Source of the DNA: Hymenolepis diminuta | Lineage: Eukaryota > Platyhelminthes > Cestoda > Cyclophyllidea > Hymenolepididae | DNA length: 64,000 nt | Direction of reading: 5' to 3' | Assembly (NCBI GenBank): GCA_900708905.1 | Contig: CAADRB010000046.1 | Coordinates: forward strand, 432,516 to 496,515 | In this document: piece by piece, positions 1-12,060 of the stretch | Numbering within the stretch: the stretch's first letter is position 1 | Layout: each line of letters starts with the position of its first letter | Made by a program: the position numbers and the translations under genes | Notes under the pieces: generated by a model | The model's database searches: none | The model's input: the letters and a program-made list of their open reading frames with translations, nothing else | What the model was told of the DNA's origin: nothing

Positions 1-3000
1 GAAGAAGAATGGCATTTACAGGTTCTGTTTAACCAGAAAATTATCGCGAAACTGCTAGATTTGTTTTACGTGTTTTCACACTACAACCAATCTTATTTCC
101 GCCTTATAAACTTGGATTCAAAAGGAATACAGATGAGAAAATGTTCTTCTTTAAGAAGTTGTTTCTGAGGGATTATTTACTTATTTTGGAGAGAGTACTG
201 TCTGGGAACGGACTAAAATCTGACCTTTTGTAATCATTCTACCTTGAATTCTTGGTTGTCTGACGCCTTAGTTACCAATGTAGTCGTATTTATTTAATTT
301 GTGTACATATTTGTGAATGTATTTAATTAAATTCATAAATTAGAGCTTTAAAATGTCGTCTAATTAAAGAAGCCATTCTAAGCAGAAATGGCCGGCTTAT
401 AGAAGAATTTTTTAGAGAAAAGGCCTAAGAAAAATCCATTTTAAGGAAACTGAATCATTTAGAAGTTTGATATAAGAAAAGAACAATTTTCTGATCTGTT
501 TTAGATCCTCTATTTAATTTGTCATGTCATCTTTAATTTTTCTGACCAAGAACGAGATTGTGTATGCGTTCACCCCATTCATTTTACATTGTATGCACAT
601 AATCTAACTTTTGATGAAAAGTATTCGATACGGACATGTGATGACTCACCCTGCCTATTAATCATTATCTCTCATTCAACAGAGCTCTCGTCTTCTATTG
701 AATAGAATATCCTTATATTAATAAATTATATCACTTTTAAGAAGTTCTTTATGTCAAAATTCTGATTTGAATGTCCAACATTGGATTTCACTCACATGAT
801 AACACCGGGGATTGTGAAAGCTTAACAAGGTTTAATTAATGGCTATTTTGTCCAGTACACGTGCCTAGTAGGAAAAGGCAGGAAACTCGTGGGATTATTA
901 TCTCCGACATCATCTGCATCATTTTTGCCTTTTCTGGGCATCTTCACCACACTGCTGTCTATCTCACGTCAGAGAAGAGATTTATACATGCAGAACAGAT
1001 TTTTTCTAAGAGAGGGTAAAAAGTTAGCATCGTTTTGGCCTTTCTCGAGTATGAAAGAAGGTGGGCAAAGGAGAATGAAACATTGGTATTTGGCCTCTTA
1101 TTATTATATCGACATTTGCTTTTCTTATAATTTTTCGTCCCATTAGGTCGAATGCTCTTCTATTCTATAGAGAATCGCTATTTGATCTAGTTGATTTTGT
1201 TCATGTTCATGTAAAATAGGTTAGCTTTTCCAAGTTTTGACATGATCCTGCGCTTGTATATGCCAGATATAAATCTCAATACTAGAATGGTCCTACTGAA
1301 TTGCAAGAATGAGATGCACCCGATTACACACTGTCAGGCTTTTGAAATCCGTAAGATCGAAATAATCTAAGCTTGACAGGTTAGAATATTCATTTTTGGC
1401 GAAGGTGAAAGAGTTGGCACTATGAAGGGAAAACGGTAATGGGGACGACAGACATCGATAGAGGTAAGCTGGAAGAAGACAATATTTTGACGCGTGATAT
1501 GCTGTATTATTTGCCCTCTCTGTTTTGAATGTAATAGCAGTAGAAACAGGAATTAAGCGAAGGAGGAGGAGAAAATGTAGAAGGAATGCATGCAAGTAAG
1601 CAGATGGAATGTGTGCTTTGCAAACGGGCGGAAATGGCGGCTGGCTATGGTGTTGTCGGGAACTTTGATTATTGACCAAGGGAAGTAGTGGTATGTATGT
1701 CCAAGTCATAGAATCCCTATCTCAATAATCTGAATATTTCCCTAATACCCATCTTTTTAGAAGATCAATCCCTCAATTTTATTCTTCAGTCGTATTATTC
1801 ATACCTCTAGCACTCTTCAGTCTTTTATTAACTTACTATCAAAAATAAATTGCTAGTATTAATTTCTACCAGAGGAAGATTTAGACAATATCATTTCGCT
1901 AATCCTTGTTAGTTGGATGTATTCTGGCAATAATTTCATTAAGAAATTCTGTTCATTGCATCGCTTAGAAATTGATTTTATGCAAAGACGACATTTTTAG
2001 CAGTTGGAATTTTAGAAAGACGGGATATTTTAATTTGTCTTATTAATTTAAACAATTGTCAAGGACATGCATTTCGCCTTTTCCTTTCATATCTCCTGCT
2101 TTTCCTAATCCCTCCTCCTTGCTTAGTTCTATTGCATTCACGCTTGCTTCCTATTTACATATCTGGATGAATACTTATTCCAGTTCTTATCTCTCCTATT
2201 TTTTATGTTCGATTAAGCTCGTCTTGTATTTAAGCCACTACTTTCACTCAAGTGTATGTTACTCTGATTCAGGAAATTAACATTTCATCTGACTTTTACT
2301 GGTAAAAATGGACATTTACTGGACTGACTGACACCTGAAGAACTAATTTTTCAACAAAAAATGCTTTAGCATTTAATAAGCAGAAAAAAGCAATTGCATT
2401 GAAAGCGAGATTGGAAGGCTAGCAGATGGCGTGGTATTAGAAACGCACAAAAGCAAATAATTAGGTAAATTGCATTACCTTTTGAGGAAAATACGACATT
2501 GTGTTAGTCAGTGGTTAGCTAAGTGTAGGAGCGAAAAAGTCCTAACCCACTTCCAGTTATTTAATTAGCTAACACCCCGGTTTACTCATTCTGCTGGACA
2601 TAATCTTATTCACCACCTTTGGTAGGCTTGAATAAGATTGATACTTTGGAGGCGATGTCAACATAAATCGCAATATCTGACGTGTGCAAGGTCACATTTT
2701 TCCAATGTCAAAGGACATAATCTAATTGCTCAAGTGTCTATCTGTTCTACTACTCAACTGAGCACACTCTGCCAAGTATCATATGATTGGGATGATTACC
2801 TGCGGATCGCATAATTCATCATATTGCATCGTGTTCACTTCTTCATGTGGAAACTAAGACCTTTGCTAAGAGAGAGTGGCAAATGTTTTACCCTTGTATG
2901 AAAAAAGAAGTGGGTGTCTATCCTGAAGGAGATGCAAAGCGCGTGCTTTGGTTTATTTTCTGGACCAGTCAGCTGGATGCAGCACTTAGCATATCGTCTA

Positions 3001-3633
3001 AGAGAGAAGCATACCCATTGTATACTAATTCCTCTACCAGGAGAGGAAAAAGACAGTAACCTCTGGTCGTTGCACCTATGGGTACTGAGATAAATGGTAT
3101 TAGTTCGTCTTTTTGTGCCAATGTTGACTAGGGAGTTTTTTCAAATCCCCTCCTACTTGCACTCCCAGTAATCTATATTTCTACTTCCTTTCTCTTATTC
3201 ACTTTTACTTGCATATTCTCTATTCCGAAATGATAGGCTATCGAGAAAAAAGGAGAACGGGCCATTCTGTTGTTGTTTCCTCTTTCTTGTTTCTGTTCGT
3301 TTCTTAATTCGGTGTACAAATAAGAAGGTTATATAGCTGTGAAAAAAATCAAACCATTCACTCTCATTTAATTAAAAATTTCAATCAGATCGTACAATGT
3401 TATCTCCTGCTGATAGAACGAATAAATAAATTTATGATAACTTTCTGCTTTTTCGAATGTTTCCCATTAATTGCAGCTCTGTTTCTAAGTTTATTAGAGT
3501 TGATGATAAAAAAGTTAAGCATCTTCTCTTAAGAACAAAGTTGGATTGGGAAAGATCACAAAGCTAAGATAGATGGGGATATTTGTCCGAATTCACGCTG
3601 ATGAAAACATACTTATTCCTAACATACGTAGCC
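1..3633. other. AT-rich non-coding sequence 5' of the Hox4 exon
   Basis: I see no credible gene here. Open frames are short, AT-driven and lack recognisable domains. The stretch lies upstream of the Hox4 exon and is probably intron or 5' flank of that gene. One frame around 2.16 kb reads HIWMN, which superficially recalls a Hox hexapeptide, but the surroundings do not look like Hox N-terminal sequence, so I do not call an exon. Confidence 0.5.
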
Positions 3634-3800
3634 TGAAGACTGCCGTAATGGTTAAAGTGCACGTCTGTGAGGTTAGAGGTCATAGGTTCGATACCCTTCA
3701 GTGCAAGCCTAGTAAGCGAAATAGCTAATTGCGCTGATCAGCTCTATCTTGAGAGGCTCTATGATAATGCCTTTCCACCAAAGCTGTGCGTCGGAAAATG
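3634..3800 (+). repeat. tRNA-derived SINE-like element
   Basis: The sequence has an RNA polymerase III internal-promoter layout. A box-A-like TGCCGTAATGG lies at 3641-3651 and an exact box B (GGTTCGATACC, consensus GGTTCGANNCC) at 3685-3695, about 44 bases apart as in a tRNA. The tRNA-like part is not a clean cloverleaf and is followed by unrelated sequence, which fits a tRNA-derived SINE better than a functional tRNA gene. The 3' limit is a guess. A decayed tRNA pseudogene is the alternative. Confidence 0.5.
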
Positions 3801-3939
3801 CTTTTCTAAATTAGCATGGGAGTTATCGTTATTAAATGCTCAATGAAAGTTGTAAAAGTTAAGGAAAAATATTGCGGTAACACTACATGCATGCAAACAA
3901 AATGTCATATAAATGTTTATGAAAGGAGTGTTCTGCCAG

Positions 3940-4440
3940 CTAAGAAGCAGAAGTAGAAGGAATAGAATGAGGAATGAGAGGATGTCCGTGAAGACAGACA
4001 TAAATGTGGTGGTGAAACTACGAACAAAAGAAGCCGCGTAAAAGCTAAGGCAGCAGCTGACGTTCTCGTATGCACCTCTGCTACTCTCTCAGTTGTGCAT
4101 ATCGGACGCGTAGTGTCAGCAGTTTCAGTGTATCAGTAGCAATAGTAGTATTCTTACAACCGCAAGTTGCTAGCACGTAGGATATACACGGACGCACGCA
4201 CTAGCGGTATCCTGCCTTTTTGTGTTGCATCTTTCTGTTACATCCGACAGTCTAGCAATCCACCACCACCTCCTCCATCGCCTCCACTTTCTTCCTGCCT
4301 TCTCTTGTCCTCACTCTCCCTCTTTGATGCTTCCGCCGACGATTGTCAACCTTCATACATACAGGCTTATACACATTCGTACATCCCAACAACAGTAGCA
4401 GTGGAATCGACCACTTAGAAGGTGGTTGGTTGCTTGATAA
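3940..4440. promoter_or_regulatory. GC-richer island upstream of Hox4 exon
   Basis: This interval is visibly richer in G+C and CpG than its neighbours and holds AGC/CAG-type runs. It lies about 1.2-1.7 kb before the Hox4 exon. It resembles several other islands in the window. An 83-codon frame with a short proline run crosses it but matches nothing I know. A regulatory or 5'-UTR role is inferred from composition and position only. Confidence 0.3.
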
Positions 4441-5602
4441 AACAACAAAAATCGCTACTTTAGAGCTTCTCAGCTCACTCCTCTCATTCTCAAGTTAGAT
4501 AACTCCCCCTTGCCCCAATTTTAAAACAGAACTTGTTTTATGTAGCGGTTTGTAATATCAGCATGTTTATGGATCGGTGGCTGATTAAAAAATGGCAGCA
4601 GTTTAAATATTCACCCTTTTGTGTCATCGCTCAGAGTATTTAAAAACGTTCTTGGTTTAATATCAGATTCAAGAATATCGCTTATATTCGACTTTGTTTC
4701 GTGGGATTGATTGGCTGCCTGGTTGTTAGCCAATCATTTAGGACGTCGGGAAGCTGTATTCTTAGGCATGAGCGTAGTAACCCAATAATTGATTATCGTG
4801 TCACTTTGATCCGGCGCGTCAAAAATATTCAGTTGTTTCTTATGATATAAATAGACAATCAGGATTTTTCTAATGGGTAAAATTATTTGATTTCTATTCC
4901 AATATATTGAAAGACTTCGTAATATGTTAAGAACCAGGTCACAATTTTTCAAAAATTGAGATAAAATCAATGAATCGTCTATAATTATATATATATATAT
5001 ATTTTAATATAGGTTGAAAACGATTATCTTCAGACATAATCACCAGTTAAGGTATTTATAAAAACCCATTGTCCACAATTTTAAATTGCCTCAGCATTGG
5101 CTAAGTGGTTTGAATGATCCCTCTGTAAAAGATTTATTCATATATCTGTGAGATTATATTAAAAATAGTATTCAGATGAGAAGGTAGAATCACTTGACAT
5201 GCTTTATTCTTGCTATCTTTGCTTAAATCAGCTGTTGAATACGTCCCTCGCCCACGCTGGCTAGAATACGGTTTGCCAAAGGTAAGAGATCAAAGCATCT
5301 GTGAAGAAAAAAAACGAACAAAATGTTCAAAATATGTGGACTCTGTGGATTATGGTCACATATGCAAGTTTGAATAAAAAACTGTCCAAATGTTTCGACT
5401 CTGTCTCTTTACCTCGTCTTTGTGCGCATGAGACACGCTGTTTTTAGACATCGACTAACATAGACAGATTAGACACGCATAAATATTGAGACTAGACTAT
5501 ACTGGTAGTAAGAGTTCTAGTAGAGGATTTGGGAGAGACAGGAGCTGACTAATACGTCGGCGCATATTTGAAAACTATCTCGTTATTATCACTAACCCGC
5601 GA
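4441..5602. other. AT-rich sequence leading into Hox4 exon
   Basis: No gene is recognisable. A short AT microsatellite lies near 4985-5002. The 3' part runs into the polypyrimidine tract of the Hox4 splice acceptor, so this is probably intron. Confidence 0.5.
4985..5002. repeat. (AT)n microsatellite
   Basis: Perfect alternating A/T dinucleotides run for about 18 bases. Confidence 0.85.
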
Positions 5603-5627
5603 TTTTCTTTCATCTCTTCCCTTTTAG
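5603..5627 (+). promoter_or_regulatory. 3' splice acceptor of Hox4 exon
   Basis: A pyrimidine-rich tract (TTTTCTTTCATCTCTTCCC) ends in TTTTAG at 5622-5627, a strong acceptor. The reading frame of the homeodomain stays open upstream to a TGA at 5546-5548 but has no in-frame ATG before the acceptor. Translation therefore cannot simply start from local upstream sequence, and an earlier cis exon or a trans-spliced leader must supply the 5' end. Confidence 0.8.
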
Positions 5628-6823
5628 GTCTCGTAACACAAGGTCCAGTGAAATCGAGCAAACAGATGAATTCCAATTCACAAAAACCCAATGACTGTAC
5701 TAAAAGTCGTAAACGCATGCTGGAGGATGAGGCGTTGTCTTTTAAGAAGGCCTTCTCTGATTCAGATAAAGTGGAAAATATGTCAGAATCAGTGGATTCA
5801 CTGAATCAGGGCAGTGAAGATAGTGATACCGCTAGTGGAACAGGTGGCGATGATACGAGTTTGGATATGGTGGGTTCTTCTGGTGATCCTAAACGAACTC
5901 GTACTGCCTATACTCGTCAACAAATACTTGAACTTGAAAAAGAGTTTCACTATAACAAGTATCTTACGAGAAAACGGCGGCTGGAGATCGCTCATACTCT
6001 CAGTTTATCTGAAAGACAGATCAAAATATGGTTTCAGAATCGTCGAATGAAGTGGAAGAAGGAGCATTGTCTACCAGGAAATAAGCAACGTCTTTCAGAA
6101 CCACCACTCATTACTCTCTCCAATCAGAACTTCTCCATGCGTAATCAAGACTCTATGCAGTTTGGTCCAAATCGCCATGGATTTGATGTAGGTGGTGTTA
6201 GTGCCGATCCAATGATGTCTTCTCGATTTCTGCCCTTCTTTCCAAAGTATCTTCCACCTACAAGTGGTGGACCAAAAAGTCCATCGATGGTATCACTTCC
6301 TGCTCAACCTAAACGATTTTATGATGATGGTAGTAGTTTTGATTCCACGTGGTTCAATGATCGTTGCTACCAACAATCATCGCCTCAAGCGCCGAGGTTC
6401 AATTATCCCACAAACTCTACTCAATCAACTCCTCCACCACCTCCTCCGCAAAATCTTTCTGGACCGCCACCACTAACTCCTTTTTCAAATCAACCCTCGG
6501 CAGTACCACCAACGGATTTTTACTCCGGGCTTTTAACAAGTAGCTGGTCGACTACTAAAGTGTCATCTTCTCAACCCATGCCTCAACCCATGCGGCAAAC
6601 TGTCAACTCATCTTATGATGGAGAGTATGCAAACAGCAATGCCAGCAACAATAACACCAGCTCACCATTCTTTGTCAACGCAGCAGCTCAAAAACATCCT
6701 CACTTCTCTGTTGTGGATGAAGACTTAGCCCTATCAGGCAGCAATATAGTAGGAGGAGTAGGCGGAGGAAATGACATGGATATTCCTAACATGGTAGGAA
6801 CACGGGTCAAGAAAGAGTGCTGA
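5628..6823 (+). CDS. Hox4: Hox4/Deformed-class homeobox protein, homeodomain-containing terminal exon
   Basis: This is the 3' coding exon of an anterior-central Hox transcription factor, a nuclear DNA-binding protein that sets axial identity. Numbering from the GTG codon at 5648, an acidic Ser/Asp-rich linker (about 40-78) precedes a complete 60-residue homeodomain at 81-140 (bases 5888-6067). The homeodomain has Tyr8, Arg5, WFQNRR in helix 3 and the DNA-contacting Gln50/Asn51. [18 protein letters not shown] and the following LPGNK mark the Hox4/Dfd class rather than Hox3 or Hox5. The C-terminal 250 residues are low-complexity (Asn, Ser, Gly, a Pro run near 261-273) and end in VKKEC, where VKKE fits the sumoylation consensus. 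The stop is TGA at 6821-6823. The YPWM hexapeptide is absent, so a 5' exon should lie upstream; the first in-frame ATG in this exon is at 5666. Class assignment is confident; the 5' structure is unresolved. Confidence 0.93.
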
Positions 6824-7942
6824 GCTGAAAAGCAATTTTACCTGTTAAAAACCAAAGCGTTGAATACTCCTACTCCCTTTCCCTTTAACTAGTTTCTTCC
6901 CCCGACCACGTGTTTCCATTCTTCTTCTCCCTAAGCCCAAGGTAAAAGCACTTTTACCAATGTGTCTATATAATCAAAAAAAATTTATGTTTCACCTTGA
7001 ATAGGCCATTAAAATGACGATGTCTGTGTAAAAAGAAATGTGGAATGGTTTAAAAGCGCCTTTACTACCTCAAGTTGAGTGGGTGAATGGGTATGTATTG
7101 TAATGAATTGTTCAAGTAAATGCCTGATGCTACTGGTGTACTAGTCTTGATTTTTGTACTTTTGCTATGGGAGGGCTTTGTTTTGTGAAGGCTAACTACA
7201 CCTATAAGAGCTTAGGTGTAGTTATTCTCTATAAATAATGTTGCCTTATTGCTAGTGAACGATATTCGTACATTATTTTGTGCCTAGTGTATTATTCGTT
7301 TAGTTGATTTAAATCCTACTACAAAGAGTAAATAATGTTCGGTTTATGTTTTGGTTAGTTAGCCTTTATTGTCTCGAATTAAGGGATGACCCAAGTAATA
7401 CACCAAGTATAGAGCAATACTCAGTGGAAACAGGAACTGAAATGAATGGCAGGATGCAAGTTTCTCATAAAAGAGGCTCCAGAATGTCTTGCCCCTACTC
7501 AAGTTAGTTATTGTTAACACTTACCAAAATGAGCTCCCTGAGTTTGAGAGTGAAAACAGATTATACTAATCTTAAGCTTTTAAATAGTCGCTCGGGAATA
7601 AGTAGGGAAGTTCAGAGTCATCTTAAGCTAACGAGTTTTGATATACGAAATCCATGTTAATTCATAGAATGAATGGGTTCATTCAGATAAACCTGGTAAA
7701 TTATTTGTCATTTTAAAAAACCGGATATGATCTACAGTTTTGATTATTAGGGCGGTGAGATAGCTCAAAAATAGCCAAGAGACCAGAAATTGATTGGGTG
7801 AATTCAATGTCTCCAGTGAACTGTCAGTGTCGTAACCTACTGAATTAATATTAGTAGTACATATTATGACTATTAACAATGAAGTTAGTGTTTCGATTCC
7901 TTCACCTGAAACCACTAGGTAGATTTAAAAATAATCAATAAA
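6824..7942 (+). other. Hox4 3' UTR region with poly(A) signal candidates
   Basis: AT-rich sequence without frames follows the Hox4 stop. A variant poly(A) signal ATTAAA lies at 7008-7013 and the first AATAAA I found is at 7937-7942. Either could end the transcript; the sequence does not decide. Confidence 0.4.
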
Positions 7943-8574
7943 TCGGCTTAAACTGTTCAATCTTGAAGAGCGATAATGACTATGACGTGTGATTCAGTTG
8001 TGCACCTTCGTATACCTGACAAGATAACTTAACTTAAGATAATCACAGAATCAAACAAAAAATTGAACACACAATGTTAGTTTTTGTAAGATTGTAGTAG
8101 GGAAGTCAAATGCCCTTTCGGTGCGACGATGAAAAAAGCAAAGACTAAGTTACTCTTTCTGCCAGGTTCAAAGGGAAGAAAGAGGCAGAATGGTTACAGA
8201 GGAGCATCAAAGAGATGCACAGTTGGGTGGCTTTAGGAAAAATCTGACTGATTAATATTTAGAACAAGGTCTTTAGTAGATTTACCTACTTCAAGCAGAC
8301 ACATTAATGCTGCTATATATTAATATACACTTGAAGAGGCGCTATATTAGAAACAGACATGGGAACTAGATCCCTATATGTGGTAAAATTGTATTGACTA
8401 CTTTTATTCCTGTCATAAGAGCTAATCGTTCAAATCTAACCCAAATAAATCACATAATTTTCTTACCGTCTCAAATCCAATGATAGCGGAACTCTCCATA
8501 AAGTGGTCGGAACCGATTAGTTAGATGCAATGGGTCAAGTAGAGTCCAGGAGTTGGTATGCTCGCCAACAATAA
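7943..8574. other. Intergenic AT-rich sequence
   Basis: I see no gene or RNA here; only scattered short frames. Confidence 0.5.
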
Positions 8575-8830
8575 TACTATTTCAAAAGACTGACCGAGCT
8601 GGGCTAGTGTTGTCCCCATATAATTCTAATTATTTTCTTAGGGCTAACAGGGTACCACACCCCTTTCCAAAATGAGAGAGCTAACAGTTGAGTTAACAAA
8701 TGTTTACTGGACAAAGGACTGGAATGGAAGAAATAAAAGAGTAAGAGGATATTTTTGAATCGGAAGAGAAGAAAAAATGAGTCAGTAACAAGCGGGTGGA
8801 ACTGGGGTGGTAGGGGTGATAAAGATGGTC
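8575..8830 (-). repeat. Dispersed repeat family R1, copy 1
   Basis: This interval is an old homologue of 14745-15010 in the same orientation. Shared blocks include GACCGAGCTGG versus AACCGAGTTGG, the AGTTGAGTT region, and GGTGGAACTGG...TGATAAA versus AGTGGAACCCAGG...TGATAAA. Identity by eye is roughly 65-70% with indels. No coding domain is recognisable, so the element type is unknown. The strand given is arbitrary. Confidence 0.5.
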
Positions 8831-11204
8831 TATTGAGATACGATAGGGAGTTAATAAATTTTACATCCCATTTCGTTGATGAGTACACGATAAAACACTT
8901 TTACCCGATAATTAGGACGGGCAGAAATGTGGGTCGGTATTGCGCAATGCAATAATCATGCTCATAAACTACGAGTCTCCGTTTAGAATTGTACTTTGAA
9001 AAAGTGTTCTGATTTCAACTACTTTTCAGCAACCGAGTTTGTATTTCGAACCCTTTATTCTGCAGCTGAAAATATGTCACTTGATATACCAAGAGGAATA
9101 TGCTCAAAAATCTTATTCGAGAATTTGGTGGCATATTGGGATCTGTAACGATAATTTCTGGGACACCAACACTTGAGGGAAGAGATACTTAACGCGACTC
9201 TTATTGGTTTCAGAAAAATAACACAGGGTAGTAAGAAGTGTTAAACTTTTAATTAGGTTCTCTAAGAACCTGATCTCAGCAATTAGGTGGGAATAATAGC
9301 AATAAAGATTTCAGTAATACGAGGCATGGTCAGGACTAGGCGTCGGACAGGCTGTTTGGAAATTAGATAAAAGTGACCTTATCGATCCGGTAAAGGTTCG
9401 CAAAGTTTGTATTTCTACAGGCAATGAAGTTCACTACGAATTCCTGCGCACTAAGCAAAAATACAGTATCAAGCTTGGGTATTCACAATCTTCCTTCACT
9501 CAGAATTCACTATCCTCTGCAGATCGGTTCGGTGGAATTTGTGATGCTCATCAACAATGCATTGCAGCTTAACACTTGGAGGTTCAGATTTCTAAATCGA
9601 ATCCGAAGACGTTACTTAATGTATTATTCCCATCCAAACACGTTGTATACCTGTCGTGTTTGTTCATTTATCGACTTTTTGATTTTCAGAAAATGATTTG
9701 GATTTGACTTGTTTATATGTGTTGTGTAAGGTGAAGGAATTTGTCGAAATGTATAACGTTTAATAATCGAATCCATCGACGCTTGACAGCACATTTAGGT
9801 GACTGATTTCTACTTTTATCAATTAAATTGTCGATAAAGGGACTAATAAATTAATTTGCATGAACCATTATTTTTATGAAGCATGAAGGATATGCAAAGC
9901 AAGCTGCGCAACAGCCGGTTTAAACAAAGAGGCCGAAGAAGAGGCGACATTGGAATGCGAATAAATAATGGGAGGGGGATTTTTGATAAATGAGGGCCCT
10001 GTGATGTACCGCAGTGAAAGCTATTAATCATATTTGGGGAATTCGAAGTGCTGTACTGTAGCTGTCAAGTCTAGACAAACTTCGAAAGGGTGGCGCTTAG
10101 ACAGGCCGTCTGACGTCTTTATGTCTGGGGTGCAAAGACCATGACATGTCAGCCTTTCACGCCTGGGTGCTTTTGGCGTACAGATGGTGTGCTTATCGTC
10201 TAGTTCTACAGGCGAGTTCAGAAACATGAACGTACATCTGAATTCAAATAGGAGCTAAAACAGAAATATAGTTTGACGCGATCAGAATTTGACTGACATT
10301 TTGATTTTGATGCGTAGTGAATTTGTTGGAGGGAAACGGTTTCTGGTTATCATACCTAATAGAAGAGCCTCTATGATGAAAATCTCATATTCTACTGTAC
10401 ATCTCTTGAATTGTTTCGGTCTGTAGTGTAAATCATTAGCACACTGTATATGCACTGATAGGTGTTAAAGCCGTGAGCTCTGACTTTGCATACTTGCACT
10501 GTAACGACTGCGTCACCATCGATAAACAGTTGGATAACAATAAGTCAAATAAATAAAAGATCGTATCGAGATATAAACTGGACAATAGGATACAGAAAAT
10601 AAAATAAAGAGGTTTGCGGAGCTTCGTGATTAGCTTTCCGGATTTTGTCATTCTTTTCTGCATGGATCTGTAATTTTTACCACTGAAGGTCATATTCATG
10701 GAAATATTTTCTCTTCTATTCTTAGAGCAGCCTTGAATTTGAAATAATTACACGATAGCACGCAACTATCTGCAAAAAATAAAGGAAAAGTAATTGCATT
10801 GCCAATTTATTTTTTTCCGGCATGTATCTGACGAAAAGACTTTTAAATTGAGTATTTGAATGGTACTAACTTCTACTCCAACGCTGTTAGCTTAATTTAC
10901 ACACTTTGGTATTCATTCTCATTCAATCATCCGTAATTGGTCTTAATTTGTGGTCCCGGGAAGTGGGTGATTTTAATTTAAAGTAAAATGTATAGGAAAT
11001 ACATTTTAATCATTTATTAATATGCGTTTTATTCTACTCTTATGACATCTCGAAGCCAAGCTCATTGTACACATTTAGATTCCATATGCTGATTCACTAC
11101 TAATTTGAGTTTCCGCAAAATTTAGAAGTTCAACATAACTTTTGCAGTTCGAAAAGACTAGAAACAGGATTTATTGTTTTGTACCTAACTTTACAGCTTA
11201 TTAT
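8831..11204. other. Intergenic sequence; one GC-richer patch
   Basis: No gene is recognised. The patch at about 10030-10240 is GC-richer than its surroundings and carries several CpGs. It contains a 67-codon minus-strand frame without recognisable features. The rest is AT-rich. Confidence 0.45.
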
Positions 11205-11290
11205 TTGAAGGGTCTCAAACTGAAGCTGATAGAGTCAGAAAGTAAAGACGCATTGGATACGTTTGGCATTGCGACAAAACCATTATTTGA
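11205..11290 (+). mobile_element. Fragment of non-LTR reverse transcriptase relic
   Basis: The stretch TGAAGCTGATAGAGTCAGA and its continuation align by eye with 22235-22310, which encodes the sequence just before and at the YADD motif of a decayed non-LTR RT. The catalytic motif itself is not preserved here and the frame is broken. This would be a second, shorter relic of the same family. Confidence 0.35.
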
Positions 11291-11789
11291 TTTCATTGAG
11301 CTATTGTTTGGAAACTGAGCTAGTCCCCTTTCTTCGAGAATTTTATACTTTGATAAATATTAGTCTATTTATCTGTATTTCGCTTCTCTAGAAATTATTT
11401 TCATCATTTTCTTCATTTTAACACATCATTCCTTTTTAATTTTTTTTGAGAATTTATTAAATCATAGCCTAGGTTATGGTTTTCCATAAACCCGCAAATT
11501 TCCCCACCTGAGGTCACGGGCATGAGTTTGGGTCAGACGTGCGTTTCAAAGCTAATGAACAATTTACTAAAGGTCAGCCACCTTTGACGAATTCAGTCAT
11601 AAGAATGAGAAAAGTATTAGTATTAATTATCTTATTAATAGTTCGAATACGCACTTTATTTAAGATCAAATGTTTACATAGTTAACAATAAGTATAGTGA
11701 TGCGTAAGATTAGGAGTGAACATTAAGAAGTTGAAAGGGATAAAACTTAATGTAGGACCGCCACTCCTTTCCTCTCTCTCTTTGGCCAG
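11291..11789. other. AT-rich intergenic sequence
   Basis: I see nothing beyond AT-rich sequence and short spurious frames. Confidence 0.5.
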
Positions 11790-12060
11790 ATTGAAATCAT
11801 CTTCTAGGAAGGGAAGTGTGTTTGTAACCGTTGAAAACATCAAAGAGGATAGCCGCTCACAAGCATTTTCTGCTGGAATGTGCCTCTGTAGCGGCAGCAG
11901 AATCGAGGCAACAACGTAGCAGTAGTAGTAACATGACTGAAAGCAAAGTAGGAAGGCATGAAAAAAGCCGACACCGAGGGTTGGGTGGGTGTGAGGCAGA
12001 GAACAAGGCAGAGCGTAGTTGATGTACCTCTGCGCCCGCTCTATTCATTCTCCGCTACCT
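11790..12060. promoter_or_regulatory. GC/AGC-rich island
   Basis: This is a local rise in G+C with repeated AGC/AGT triplets (GTAGCGGCAGCAG and a following GTAGCAGTAGTAG run) and several CpGs. Overlapping short frames on both strands arise from composition. It belongs to a recurrent class of islands in the window; regulatory function is inference. Confidence 0.3.

Noticed and set aside
2056..2280. A frame containing HIWMN, suggestive of a Hox hexapeptide exon
   Set aside because: It lacks the YPWM core, begins at a TTG, is hydrophobic and AT-driven, and has no clear donor site.
5798..5995. Antisense and alternative-frame ORFs across the Hox4 exon
   Set aside because: They are shadows of the homeobox coding frame.
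7525..7600. lin-4/mir-125-like TCCCTGAG facing CTCGGGA
   Set aside because: Pairing does not extend beyond the seed region and the remaining mature sequence does not match.
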